Assembly (NCBI RefSeq): GCF_014805625.2
Contig: NW_023998415.1
Span: forward strand, 3,627,149 to 3,691,148
Source of the DNA: Glossina fuscipes
Taxonomy: Eukaryota; Arthropoda; Insecta; Diptera; Glossinidae
DNA: 64,000 bases
Reading direction: 5' to 3'
Shown piece after piece: positions 38,550-51,589 of this stretch. Each line of letters begins with the position of its first letter. Position 1 is the first letter of the stretch. Below the pieces are notes generated by a model. It was not told the DNA's origin and did no database searches. It was given only the letters and a program-made list of their open reading frames with translations. A program made the position numbers and the translations under genes.

Positions 38550-40115
38550 GATAGATATATATATATATAAAATTAGTTATGGTTGGTGATGGTGATATCG
38601 CGGAAGATTGCGGACAAAAAATAATAGGCAGACATTAAACAAATAGAAACTCCATGATTGGCTAAAACGGTCATCAATGTAGTTAGAATATTGTGTCACT
38701 AGAAGATGACTTGCTTCGAGTTTCCCATTTATGACTATGGAAAGTTATTAATTATTCAAATGCATTAAATATTAAACTTTCTTTTTGAAATTGAAAATTT
38801 TTAGAGAAAGTCTTTTATCGCTAACTAACTAAATCAAATCTGAAATACTTACTAACTTTATATTAATCACGTCGACAAACTCCCGTTAGAAGAGGGGGAA
38901 AAAAAAAAATAAATTAACAAAAAAAATAATACTTTTACTCCTTGGTAGAAATGATTTTAAATATTGCGAATTAAGATTGGAAAAAGCTATATACTGTGAC
39001 ATATCAATACTCATGCAGATAACCTGTCTTTGCAGTCATGAAAACCAACGTTATATATATATATTTAACTGATAATATAGTGGATCGACCAAACCTTAAC
39101 TCTCTTTATTGTAATATGTTTCCGAAAAGATTTATGAATAATCTCTGTGCCGCAAGCAAAGGGAAATTGTGGTTCATTTTTAGTCACATAAGCCCACGAA
39201 AATCTGCTACCAATTAAGTCAACTAATGTTAAAATTCAACGGATTTTTACTATATATACTGATTTGATTTGTCGCCAGACTACTCATCACGTAAATTGTG
39301 TTTAAATTCCTTGATTTTCACTTGTGATCAGCTTCGTAATTTACACTTGTGTGTGTTCGATGATTGATCGAATATTATGATCTTAGGGTGTAACCAAAAA
39401 TTAGATGATGCAGTTATTTAGAAAATAAGCAAAAATTAAATCAAACAAGATCGAGAATGAAGAGGAATAAGAATTTGAATAATTTAGAAGTGCACGAAAA
39501 GCGGAAAGGGGTTAACAAAATTATAGCAATAGCAGAGGTCTCATATGTAAAAACAATGATTACTCTAACCATCCGCCCGGGGGGCACAATGACAATAGAA
39601 CGGTTGAGGAAGTGTTCATAAAATACTGATTGGCTGAGATATCCACAAGATGCATATAAAAGAGCTCACAGATTTCATAAATCCCTAAGAGCCTTCCTAT
39701 CCAAGCTATTTACATTTGTCTCAAGTAGTGGGAAATAATTCAAACAATAATCGAAAAATCTTTTTTATTTATTTTTGTCACTTTAGGCCCATATTCAGTA
39801 AGATTCGCTGTGTAACTTAAGAAAAAAGTTACCAGTAAATTATTACACTTTTATGTGTTATTACATGGAAAAGGCCAACTGCTGCGATATCAATTGAAAG
39901 TTCCACGACTTTCTTATTAGGATAATTATGCATCCTATTAAAACAGGAATTTAAGTAAGAAGAAGACAAAAACGCACATTCAATAAAAATTAGTTTATGC
40001 TTTAGCCAACATCCGATAGTTGATCTTTTCCTTGAAAAGAAATTTTTATATAGCGACATTATTAAGATAATTCCAAATTATCGAAGGAACCATTTTCAAT
40101 GAGATTGATATGGTC

Positions 40116-40143
<28 letters not shown>
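40116..40143. repeat. poly(A) tract of 28
   Basis: Uninterrupted A run with no recognisable retroposon body upstream. Confidence 0.9.
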
Positions 40144-40146
<3 letters not shown>

Positions 40147-40686
40147 TAACATTCCATGGTATGCAACTAAACCACGGTAACACCAATAGTTTGTCGGTCT
40201 TATTGCCAGCAATAAAATGAAGTTATCTCAACATATTAACGGCTACAGTTATGTCAAATTGATCAGCGATCGCCTTACTTAAGAGAAGTGGATCGCGCAA
40301 AGTCCCCGGAAAACAAATGGCTCTTTGACCCTCATTAATAGAACAACAAAAACACGATATGAAAAACATAATGTTAAGCATTTTATATAATCGAACTAAT
40401 GAAAATATATCTTTTAATGGTCTTACTGCCTTTCAGTGATTTTTCATTTAAATACGCAAGATGTAAAACTAACATGTTATGTAACCGTAACTAGCTACAG
40501 TAACACGTTACATGACGCTGTGTTCAGAAAATAATAAAAATGTTTATTTTAAAAATAGACGCACTACGAATATCAATAACTCTCGTTAACTGTTCCGTCA
40601 AAAGTAAAGCCCGGTTGCGCGCTTGCGTTTAAATTAAAAATTCCCTTTTTTTGTTGAACACCGTAGAATATGTGTACTAACTTAAA

Positions 40687-40694
<8 letters not shown>

Positions 40695-40739
<45 letters not shown>

Positions 40740-40760
40740 TATATACATATATATATATAT
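40695..40760. repeat. (TA)n microsatellite
   Basis: Long TA array with two short interruptions (AGATATATAC). It generates a Tyr/Ile-rich spurious open frame. Confidence 0.92.
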
Positions 40761-43194
40761 AGAAGAGAAACAAAACTAAGGGTATCCTCCTATTTTTAAG
40801 ATGTTCACAGCATTTTTAGCCAAACTATGGAACCGTGTTATTTTGGGTTCCCACAATGCCTGTTTCCAAGCTTTTGTATTGCGAATATTTTAAAAAGTTC
40901 TTCAGTTTCTTTGTTGTAATTTCCCCAAATGGTCGATATTAACGAGTAACGTCCTAGAAAACTGTAATGTTCGCAATAGATGACTTTACCCTCGCGTAAC
41001 TTTGTGTAATATTAAACCTATTAAGCCAGATGTGCTTGTGTTTTATTGAAACAGCTCCACGATCTTTTCATTTTTCAGCCAATTAAGCAAGGAAGCATAG
41101 AAGCTATAAGCATCTTTCCAACGAATTTTTGTATCCTACTTATCGTACATGAGAGAAGGAGGAGAGCGGCGGTTTGACTAAACCTTTGCAAACTTGAAGG
41201 CACAGATAGGAAAGTTTCAAGCCTAATTACGCATATATTTAACTATATTTGATCTAATCAACTGAAAAGGGTCGGGTCCCGTACAGATTAAATTCTCTTA
41301 AAATGTGCTGATAAAGATGATGGGGATCGGCTCAGTCGATAAGTAATTTTTTGCTGATTACATTTTTTGCTCATTTTCATCTTCTCTAATAATTATGTAT
41401 GTGTGTATGTATATTGTAAATTTACACAGCCTGCCTTATGATTACATATAGATATTTATTGTCAGTTGATTGAAATGCGTTCAACAACAGTATGCAGTTA
41501 ATTAGACGGTATTGTGAGCCTTTATTGATGTCCTAATGAGGTGTAAGTTTTGTTTGACTCTCATTCATGTATACACAATTTGCATATGCACATACATCAT
41601 GCACATAAATTACGTATGAATGTGTAATGATAGCAAATATTAACAGAATGCATTTATGCATCTTTTATAAGGCGGCGTTTTTCAACTTTTTCATTTGTTT
41701 AAATAACCGCGGAATCCCTGAATACGCGACGATTTCTCTTTCTTTCTTTCTCTATTTTTTTTTTTTTTTTTTCGTTTTCTTTTTCAAACAACATTTATCA
41801 AGAATTTTATATATGTGCATGATTAGGAAAGTAAGGAAATGACGTTTATGACTGTTTATCGATACATTGTATTATATTTATATTTAATTTATGCCTTTTC
41901 AGCAAATTGCACTCAATCTACGTTGTACAATTCACCGGCCGGCGGCCGACATGCTCTGGATAATTTTTTCAAAAAAAACATTTGTCTCTTATTGCAGTCA
42001 AAATCAGCGGCATTTTCAATGAAAATTATTCTATTTTCTTTATTTATATGTATTATATATAATTATGAATTTGAAATTTATAGCCAAATCTTAAGCATAA
42101 ACTCGCAAACGAACAACTATATACGATTGACACGTAGCGATTTCATACTTTTGCCTTCATAATGACAATCGACGTAGAAACAACTTATATGGGTGTTTGA
42201 TTGAATTTTTTTTTGCTATCCATCTCATCATCACTCGCTTCTCTTTTTTCTCTTTTAATTTGGCTTTTTAACGAATTTTTAATGAATAAATTTCGAAACA
42301 TAGTAAGCAGCATAAATTTGAATTTATCGGCCCTCTGTCGTATAAGTGACATTGATATGAAATTAATCTGAAAATTATGGCTAGCCTAAAAAATATTGAG
42401 CCAAATAATAGAGAGAGAGTGTTTACTAATCGCAAATGTCAATCTAAACGAATTTATGAATAAAACGAAATGACCGCAACAAAAGTAACAAAAACAACAA
42501 TTTCGCGCTTCTCTGAAAGTTTAATATATTTTGCGTTTTCATCTGAAAACCACTTACTTTTATTACTTAAAGCGATTGTTTCTTTTACGTGGTCAATCTT
42601 TCGAAGGGCGGCGACCAGAAGGAAGTAGAAGTGAAGAAAGGGCAAAGATAAAGGAAGGTGGCGGCAGTATAGTGGGTCTATCTTTACCGGCTGCACTATA
42701 CCTACGGCCAATGAAATTCTACCTTACTCTACCGTGGATTTGCACCCGCGAATATTGGTTCGTGATGTTTCTTCAAAGGAATATCTTTTCAATTTCGATT
42801 TTTTATATGTTCAGGATTTATCAATGCAAAAATTTGCAGCTGTTTTTCACACATCTTCTCGGATGTTCTCCAAAAGGTGGCCCAGCAAAGTTGCCTAGTT
42901 TGTTGATTTTTATAACATTAAAATATTTACTGCAAACATGTCAAATTTATGGAATTGTTTAAAAAAATCGAGAAGGTCTGCCTGCGTTGTTTAAATTATT
43001 TTTTGAAGATTATGTCATCTCTTTACTGGCAAGATTTTTCATTCTGCCAAATATTATGTCCGATCACTCAGAAAGTTACTGTGATATAACATTAACGTTA
43101 ACATAAGGTAAAATACAATTATTCATCAGACGATTCTTACTAAAGGAGTGATGCCAGTTTGTGAACATGAAATTCCGAATCACTCTCTCGAATT

Positions 43195-43357
43195 TATTTA
43201 TGAAAGATCCGCTTGAGTAGCCGAAGGCGAGGAATCTCGACTAGCAAGTCAATGGTCGTGGGTTCGAATCTCAAGTGCGGTGGAGCTTTTAAAAGCCGAT
43301 AGCCTTAGATGCTAGTGCTCTTAAGAGTTTAGTCTTAGAATTTATTTCTCTGGCGAA

Positions 43358-43388
<31 letters not shown>

Positions 43389-43398
43389 TTTATGAAAG
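43195..43398. repeat. 12-bp target-site duplication flanking the SINE
   Basis: TATTTATGAAAG at 43195-43206 and again at 43387-43398, identical, immediately bordering the SINE body and its AAT tail. Confidence 0.85.
43207..43386 (+). mobile_element. tRNA-derived SINE, copy 1, with perfect 12-bp target duplication
   Basis: The head resembles a class II (Leu/Ser-like) tRNA. An A-box-like TAGCCGAAGG lies at 43218-43227 and a B-box GGTTCGAATCT at 43261-43271, the pol III internal promoter pair. A non-tRNA body of about 85 bp follows, and the element ends in an (AAT)n tail (about 43359-43386). TATTTATGAAAG occurs directly before (43195-43206) and directly after (43387-43398), an exact target-site duplication that proves retroposition. 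The family was not recognised by name. Confidence 0.85.
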
Positions 43399-44837
43399 CG
43401 TAATTAATGTGTTAAAAAACAAAAATGCGACGTAAGTAAGTCACGAGCGTAAGTTCATGATAGCATGCTTTAGTATGTAGATTTTTGAAGAATAATATTA
43501 ATTTGTAAAAAAGTGACGCAGATTTTGGTTAAAAAAATGAAATTCTAAAAACTTAACTACGGAATTTATGAAAGGAAACTAATCAAACAATTGTTGCATG
43601 TTAGCCTTACATTAGGATTATTTTGGCGCTGCAGTTAAGATATGAAGGCAATTGGTTGAGGTACGTTAGTACCGCACTTCACGGCGAGTTCGAAAGGCAT
43701 AGTCTCACGAAAGATCTGAACAAAAAGTTGTAGGTACTCACAGTTCCAGCCGCCGTGAGATAGTGCCTCTGGTGAAAAACTCGAATTTGAGGGTTACGCA
43801 AAAATCTTGAATTTTTAAGCAAAAAAAAAAAAATTCACAGGATAACATTACAACCTTACCTCAATAAAATTATATCCAAATTATTTATTAACCCTACTTT
43901 GTGCGAATTTTTGAAAGATCTATAAATTCGCAAGTACAGTTATTGCAACCGACTTGTTGCCTCATGAAATTTCCAAACTTCGATTTTTTCACCAAGTTTT
44001 CTAACTTTCCTTGATCATCCGTCTAATTTCCCAAAAATTCTCCATCTGCACTCCATCGTTTTCAACACCTATTTACGAAGCACCGCGAAACATATTACAT
44101 TATAAAATGATTCCATTATTCCGCCTTAAATTCCGATTCATTGCTATCAACTTGTTTCTTGTAACTTAAAGTTTCTCAAAGCAATAGGAAAGCATTTAAT
44201 CTTTTATTTAGAGATTTAACACGTCACTCAATAAATCTCTGGTCTGGTACATATATATATCAATAGTGTTGACAGACCCATATGACTTTTCCATAGTAAA
44301 AGTCTTCAAACGATATCGATCAATATTTTATGACATTCTGAGAGTTAACTTACTTAGGATACAGCCTATCAGCATTAGCTTGGAAGATGTTACGGCGACT
44401 TTTGACTATTCAAAAAGTAAATTTTAGAGCGTTTGAATGATATTATGGAAAACAGTAAACTAAACCGTAGACTTATTGGGTGATGTAATATTTTATTCAG
44501 TATGTTTTTCGTTTTTATTTACAATAATTCATCTTGGAAATATTTTAAGAAAGAATTGTATTCATTGACGCATAAGCATTTAATGTATCGAAGAAGTAGT
44601 GGTAGTAGTCGAAGTTTTTTCTGCTCATATTCTCTTTTAAAGTATGCCATATGCAGTTGTAATGCGGCCGAGGTGAAACCATTCAATTAATTATTTAATG
44701 TAAATAAATGAAATATAATTGCCAAACTATCATCTTTTATAGCAAATATGTTGCTTATTCTACTAGATCTCTCGAAATGGCATTCGCCCAGCAATCTTCC
44801 TAAATTTTTTATTATTTTTCGTTTTTATTATTTTATC

Positions 44838-44882
44838 GTTGTTACTTGTAACGATTATTTATTGTTGTTACTTGTAACGATT
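44838..44882 (+). repeat. 19-nt duplication, period 26
   Basis: GTTGTTACTTGTAACGATT occurs at 44838-44856 and 44864-44882. Each unit contains the near-palindrome GTTACTTGTAAC. Confidence 0.9.
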
Positions 44883-45761
44883 GTAGACGTAGAAAGGTAA
44901 AGAACGCGGACTTTCATATATGTCAAGTAATTAGCGGCCATGACTGCTGCAAAATAGAGGATATGAGAGGAATGCCGTTTACATAAAACAACCTGATGCG
45001 ACATATATCCAACTGTGACGATATGCCGAGTTGTGTGGCAAAACGGATGGCATGACGGATGTTAGCAAAGCGGAACATGATAGATATAGGATGTTGAGCC
45101 CAGGCCGAACGTTTCGGACTAAGCCGCAGGCAGAGGGAAGGAATGCCATCGGATGTCTGAGAAGATTTGGTGCTGCTTGGAATTATAGCACACGTGCTTT
45201 ATGACAATTAGGTATTTGCCATCGGGTGACATTTAATATATATTTCAAATATAATTTAATTGAACGGAGCCTAGGAGTCGCACGTTATCGCATACATTTG
45301 ATTGCAATCTCAAATCCGTCATCTGACATTAATCTTTTTATTAATCTTTGATATTCGGAATATGAAATATTTGAAAAATTATCGTATTTTTCACTTGGGT
45401 TGTTTTCAGATCGTGTAGCAAAAATGAACTACAACGCCCATACTCGGGCTTTCAGTACTTACTTCCAATTTATGGGCACAAACATTGCGAAATTTGGGAA
45501 AAGCTTGAATTGTCGCAATTTGGTTTTAAGAAATCAGTGCTCCGTACTCGAAAAATATTGTTCGTGTTTATGGTTTTATTGGTAAAATAAAGTAAAAACT
45601 ACTTTTTTGTTTGCTTTTCTTATTTATATATTTTTAATCACATCGTCTGAATGTCTACGCGATCGGAATGTTTGTGTGGCTGGTTACACTTAAACCGCAG
45701 TGATCGAATGTTCGATTAACCATCAGTTTATTGAACGGCGCGTCATTCGATTTCCGTTACA

Positions 45762-45817
45762 TAATATATATGTATATATATGTATATATTATATATATTA
45801 TATATATATATATATTA

Positions 45818-45865
<48 letters not shown>
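45762..45865. repeat. (TA)n / TATATATTA microsatellite
   Basis: About 100 bp of TA with periodic TTA interruptions. It can fold back on itself. Confidence 0.92.
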
Positions 45866-47616
45866 CTGTGAATATATAGGTTTTACCTATGCGTGCTCGA
45901 TTTCTGACTTCGGTTGCGATTGTGCAGAAGAGCGGGGTAGATTATACGCGATCTGCTAAGATGCAGAGTTGTTTGTCCTTTATTTCGTGTTTTGTTTCAT
46001 GTTTTATTTTTATTTTTATATTTTTTACTTTTACTTTTATTTTCCATTTTTGTGTTTTCCAGCTTCGCTCCGCTTCTATAACTTGTAATTTATGTCTTTA
46101 TTTAGTGAAGATTTCGTTGCCTAATTTATTGTGATACCTTTTAGGCAAACGAGCCATCGCATCTATCCCATTTGCCTGTGTGAAGGGAAAAAAGCATCGT
46201 TTGCACGGGAAACACATACTGTACATGATGCGTATGCGACTATATATTCGCGCATATCGAAATATCAAAGCAATCTGATTGACTGACCATACGTAAAAAT
46301 GTCTTACTTTGGGTTTTAAGTTCATTCATATAAACATATATACACATATGTATATATGCATAGGTTAATATATGTATGCGCTTGTCTTTATACGATGTCA
46401 TTAGTAGTTCCCATTCATCTTTGAGTAGCTCACCTGTACGTTAAGGTTGAGAATTAAACTACCGCAAGTCTTCGATTATGCTTATATTATATTGTCTACA
46501 TGTATATACCATATGCACGCTCTCACTTTTATATACATACACACTTGCATATACTTGTACATGCACTGGGGTGCTTCAAAAATCATATCACTTTCAATCG
46601 CTACGCTTTAACTTCTTTACAAATGAACAACACGAAAGGGAATGGCTTCTTTTGATCTGGACATTCCTTAAGGTGTAAGAAATATTTAATATAAATCGCT
46701 CACAAAGGCATAAATTGCCTTCACTAACCAGTCAAAATCCATCATAACTGCAGTAATTCAACTTTTGCTGCCATCGATCTATCAGATATTAACTTAGCCT
46801 TCATTATCATAAATTCTGCTAATGACCTGATTGGTGCAAACTACAAACTCCGTAGAAAATCAAAATAGAATCGGAATGTCTATGGGCAATCGGACTTTTC
46901 TTATGTACAACAAAATAGGGACATTTCTATAAAAAAAAATAAAATAAAAAAAATATTATTTTCGGCATCTTCAGTGTAAAGATAGAAAGTGGTTTGAATA
47001 AATTGTTTACCGGCTTATGACTTTCCTTATGGCTCTGCCAAAGGGTGCTATTAATTAGGAATAGATTTTCTTAATTTCTTTGCTTTTAGTTAGGATGATG
47101 AATCAGTCCAATGCATAAATCTTTGTACGTGTATGCATTCACTGACGAGCACAATCCGTTTCTCGCTGTCGGTCATTGTCGATTTTGGTTTAGCTTCAGT
47201 GACAACGGCATAATGATGAGGTTGAAATTGACGGTGTTATGGCTGGTGTTGCTTTTGTTATTATGTATTGTTATTATTATTGGCTTGCTTGTCGCCTTTT
47301 TCCCTTGTTCTCTTTAACGTTGTTATATTTGTTGTTTTTGTTGTTTTTGTTGTTCTCTTGACTCCATTTAGAGCTTAGGACAAAGCTATTCAACATTCCA
47401 ACATTTATCTGCTATCTCTTGATAATGCTCATCGAACAAAGTGAATTAAATTGTATTAAAAACACTTTATAACACACACACTTGCACACACTACATTCGA
47501 CCTTTTGGCTGGCATCCGTTGTTTGTTGTCACCATTGTCACCAGTGCTAATTCAATCTCATTTGTCGTCATGTGAAACGACTATAAAACGTGATAACCTA
47601 AAACCACTTTAGTTTT

Positions 47617-47645
47617 ATTTATTTATTTATTTATTTATTTTTTCG

Positions 47646-47678
<33 letters not shown>
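47617..47678. repeat. (ATTT)n followed by a 32-nt poly(T)
   Basis: Six or so ATTT units, TTTCGC, then an uninterrupted T run from 47647 to 47678. Confidence 0.9.
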
Positions 47679-47679
<1 letters not shown>

Positions 47680-49119
47680 GAGAACGACTGCGTTCATCTC
47701 TAGCTTGGCTTTATCCTGTGCAGATAATATTTAAATGAACCAGAATCTGAAGCAAATGCACGAACATGCATCCCCATGCATGTGTAGGTTTGCATATCTA
47801 TCCGTGTAGACAAACTCACAGCTTTGGATCACGGTTTATGGTGTGGCTAATTTTTGACAAGAAATGCATTAAAATTTAATTAATCAACGCGAATATTAAA
47901 CTAAATTTAAAACGATGAAAGTATATATATATAAAAAAACAATTGTGTTAAAAAATTCTATAAAATCATCAATAATCTAGAATAGCCTCATAACGTGGCA
48001 ACGGCGTCCAAAACAATTTTAGTTTGAAAAAACGAAAACTTCATGCGCCCTTCAACACTTTCCGGTAGTGTTAAAGCGGCGTACGCCTAAGGCATTTGTA
48101 AAGGTAAACACTGGCACATTCATTCCACTTTATTATTTCTCGACCTTCGTGTCTTTTGGCGAAAATTTTATAGGATTCAAAAAGGTTTGATATAGAGGAC
48201 AAGTTACTTAGAACTTACATCTAAGGGATAAATCAGTAAACGGCTACACTCGGTATATGAGTTAGTTAAAATTTTCTGGCTGGGAAGCCGGCAATATTTC
48301 AAATTGTATTCAAATTTATGTTGTATGCGTGCAAGACGGAAGAACTTAAATTTTAAAAACCTATACGTAAGTGTTGATGCATATCGGACATATACGTATA
48401 AATCGATACAAAGCCTTGTGATGGGGAAGACATCAACCATTTTTCGTATCCTTCGCCGAAGATAATTCTCTTCGCGGATTGGCGCACAGAGTTCACAGTT
48501 ATATTCCGAAGCCTGGGGAAGAAATGAATTTATTAATTTTACAAGCTTTAACTTAGCTTTTTAAATTATTATTGTTATTACAGCAGTTTGCAAATGTTGG
48601 ACACTGCCGATCATATTGACCTTATGACTGTGCGGATACACAACATTCTGAAAAAACTGCGTACCAACTCAAGCCAAGTTGAGATTAATTAAATGTCTTG
48701 TTGTCCCATTTATATCGTATGGGGGGTCAACGCATAAGATAACCTTGATTGCGCCTAAGCTACACTTGGCTATCAATCGGACACGTTTTTAATAAACGCA
48801 AATACGACAGAATCTCGCGATTTTTCGCGAAAAAGGTTTTAAATTCTGATCTTTTATCGTTTCTTACTATGCGAAAGACGATTTTCGTCCGTCATCTCAT
48901 TTATACTTCGACGCCAAAATATCTATTTAAGAAAATCCGGTCTAAAGGATCGAGACGTATGATGAATTTGATTCTTCCGGGCCAATAAGGTGTACAACAT
49001 CATCAAGACTAATTTTTTGATCAACGCTGTAAACTTGTGAAACTCGTTACCGCGTAATATCAAGGCTGTTGTTATTGTGTATCAATTAAGGGTAGCAATC
49101 GGGAACTTTTATAATCCTT

Positions 49120-49335
49120 AGTGTAATGAGTAATTAGTTAATTAATTATGTCTAAATTCTTCTGCACTGAATAATTATTCGAGTTATCCTATTTAATATT
49201 TTTTGTTAATTATTTGTGCTGACGGAGAACTTATTGGCTTTATCGGTACTGGTTAAATCTATTTTAATCTTAATTAATTGTAATTAATAATGCAATTTAA
49301 TTGTAATTGTTTATTTAGTGATTAATTATTGATGA
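49120..49335. promoter_or_regulatory. dense homeodomain-core (TAAT/ATTA) cluster
   Basis: About 215 bp with repeated TAATTA cores (TAATTAGTTAATTAATTAT, TTAATTAATTGTAATTAATA, GATTAATTATTGAT). It directly abuts SINE copy 2. It could be a homeodomain-responsive element or just AT-rich drift; function is inference. Confidence 0.2.
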
Positions 49336-49490
49336 AATAATAAATAATAAATTGGAAGACTTAAGAGTCTTAAACCGCTAGTAACTAAGGGTATTGGCTC
49401 TATTGAAAGCTTTACCACACTTGAAAATTGAACCCACGACCGACCATTGAATTGTCATCCGAGATTCTTTGCCCGCTCGGCGAAAAAAAG
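49332..49490 (-). mobile_element. tRNA-derived SINE, copy 2 (minus strand)
   Basis: The reverse complement reads CGCCGAGCGGGCAAAGAATC (A-box, 49471-49481 region), then TCAATGGTCGGTCGTGGGTT (B-box, 49426-49440 region). CAAGTGTGGTAAAGC, a body with CCTTAGTTACTAGC and CTTAAG, and a tail of TTTATTATTTATTATTT follow. It is collinear with copy 1 throughout. The B-box has GGTTCAA instead of GGTTCGA. No clean target duplication was found, so it is older or trimmed. Confidence 0.75.
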
Positions 49491-51589
49491 GAAATATCAA
49501 TAATATGAAGTAACTGGTTTTAATGTATAAATCAATTTCTTCCCCAGGCAGGGCAATATGACCATGGCTTAAGGGTGTTAACCTCTTTATCGTGCTTTAC
49601 TTTATTATTATTTTACTTTAATAATAATAATAAAATAATTGTGATGGTTGCTATTATTATAACTTTTCTCGCTATTCTGTAAACTTCACACATTAGCGAA
49701 AGACAGACAAACGGGCACAAGGACGTGATAAAATGTATTAAGAATATGACGATGACTAACAACCAACACAGTCATGCTTTAAAAATTTTACATTTTTATA
49801 CAACTCAGTGGTGTTCGAACTTGTCGCCTCTGATTTCTTTCACTGATATTCGTGGGCATTTTACACTGTGATGCGCAATTAAGGAAAAAAATATATATTC
49901 AGGGAAGGCTGAGTTTCATACGTGCGTCTATTATGTAGATATGATGTAGGCAAGGTTTCTGAAAAGAAGAAGAATAAGAAGAAGAAAAATAGGGACTCTC
50001 TGAAATGTAGTAAATTTGATTCTTGTCCACACATATAATTACCATTGATTTAAATCAAAAATTTGACTGCAAGACATTGCGCCCATTCTGGTGCCTGGAC
50101 ATTGAATTACTTGTATCGATTTTGGAGGGTTTGCATTGCTACGGACAAGGACTATATAGGATAGCGTAGTGTACGGTACGCAGTGTCAAAATTCACAATT
50201 TTTATAATAATTTGAGTATGAAGGTTTTTTTAATGCATTCACATGTGAACTCAATTATGTGAACCAAATTTCGTTGCAATACATCTGGCAGCTTTTTTAA
50301 GTTTCCAAATGGGTCGATCCATTTCGTATCATCATTCTGAGGATTCCTATATATTTACTGTTGTCGTCTTTCACTTTTATTGCTTTTCATGTATTTCTTT
50401 CAATGTGTTTTAATAAAAAATTGCTTCTTGTTATGTGTATTGAAATACTTTCATAGCCTTTCTTATGTGCAAAGTGATAGACTTGCAACTGAAATTGTAT
50501 TTTTTCTATTTACAATAGCATTTGTTCGTAATGTTTGTTATAAGTTGCATTCTATTTATAATTATATCTGAACTTATGTGAAATTAAATGTTTCTTTTAA
50601 GAACTTGTGTAAAATGATTTCTTCAAAATTTTTATTGATCTCTCAATATTCCCTAGATTTCCTATCTTCTTGACAAAGTGTAGAGCGAGGATTCACTGCC
50701 TTGATACCGTTGTAATCATTGCAAAGAGATATATAAGCGTGTTTATAAGTCATTAGGTTGACGATTCTGCAGTGTGTGGCAGATTGATGCCATATGGCCG
50801 TTTTCTAGTTCAATTCCCGTAATTAGCGCTGGTAATATGAGCGTTCTGTTGGATTGCAGCAGATGATAATGCACTTCCCTCAGGTCATTCCTTCATGTTG
50901 GGTCGCTATTGATATTAGCCTTTGCAGTCGATAGTTTCTATGATGAATTTTCGTTCACACTATCGAGATGGTCTTTCCTCACTTGTCTCTTTTTAGCAGT
51001 AACAAATCACTCAATAAGTTCACAGGATAACATATAGATGTCGTCACTATTGACGGATCCATGTATCTTTTAGATACCACCAACTTTCAAACATAAGGTC
51101 TGTACATTTCTTAATACTCAAACGGCTGTTTTACAAACTTCGGTTGTTTTAGCGACGCTACCCTCGATTTGCTTGCAAAATAATGCAAAAGTCTGAATTT
51201 CGTAAGTAGCGTCACTAAAACGATTGCAACATGTAGACTAGTAGTGTACATGATGCGATGCAATTTTGATACATGGGTACAACCTAAAAACCAAATAGAT
51301 GTGTACCATCCTACGAGTACCTTATTGAGTGATGCTTTGCTTCTCTTTTTCATTAAACGTAACATTTAAAGCTCAAAGGAGCTACGTGGTTTGTAGCTTA
51401 GCGATATAATGTATACTGTTGCGGAAGTCTTGAAGATTTGCGTTCGTCCGAAGAACGTAACACTTTCCTTACTATGCGATAGCACCTGGTGGTGGCGCTG
51501 TGTCATTATCTGCATAATAACAATATTCGAAAATAATGCTTTTAGTTCCTCCTCTTGACTCCTACGTAACGGCTTCCAGTTGAGTTATT

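Larger units (their letters stand above)
32700..43190. other. downstream gene-free DNA with microsatellites
   Basis: No exon, RNA gene or transposase was recognised. Simple repeats: (TA)n at about 35077-35101, (TA)n(TG)n at about 35325-35378, (TA)n at 38040-38062 and 38520-38570, poly(A) of 28 at 40116-40143, and (TA)n at about 40695-40760. The intervals between are AT-rich with many TAAT/ATTA cores, for example 38180-38470. A TATAAAAG string at 39655-39662 has no recognisable gene next to it. Confidence 0.5.
43400..49120. other. gene-free DNA with simple repeats
   Basis: Contains the 44838 duplication, a long (TA)n-rich block (45762-45865) and a (TTTA)n run leading into poly(T) of 32 (about 47617-47678). 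A less AT-biased stretch at 44890-45200 has no recognisable protein. No exon was supported. Confidence 0.5.

Noticed and set aside
39655..39662. TATAAAAG as a core promoter
   Set aside because: No initiator, no downstream open frame and no transcript-like features; expected by chance in AT-rich DNA.
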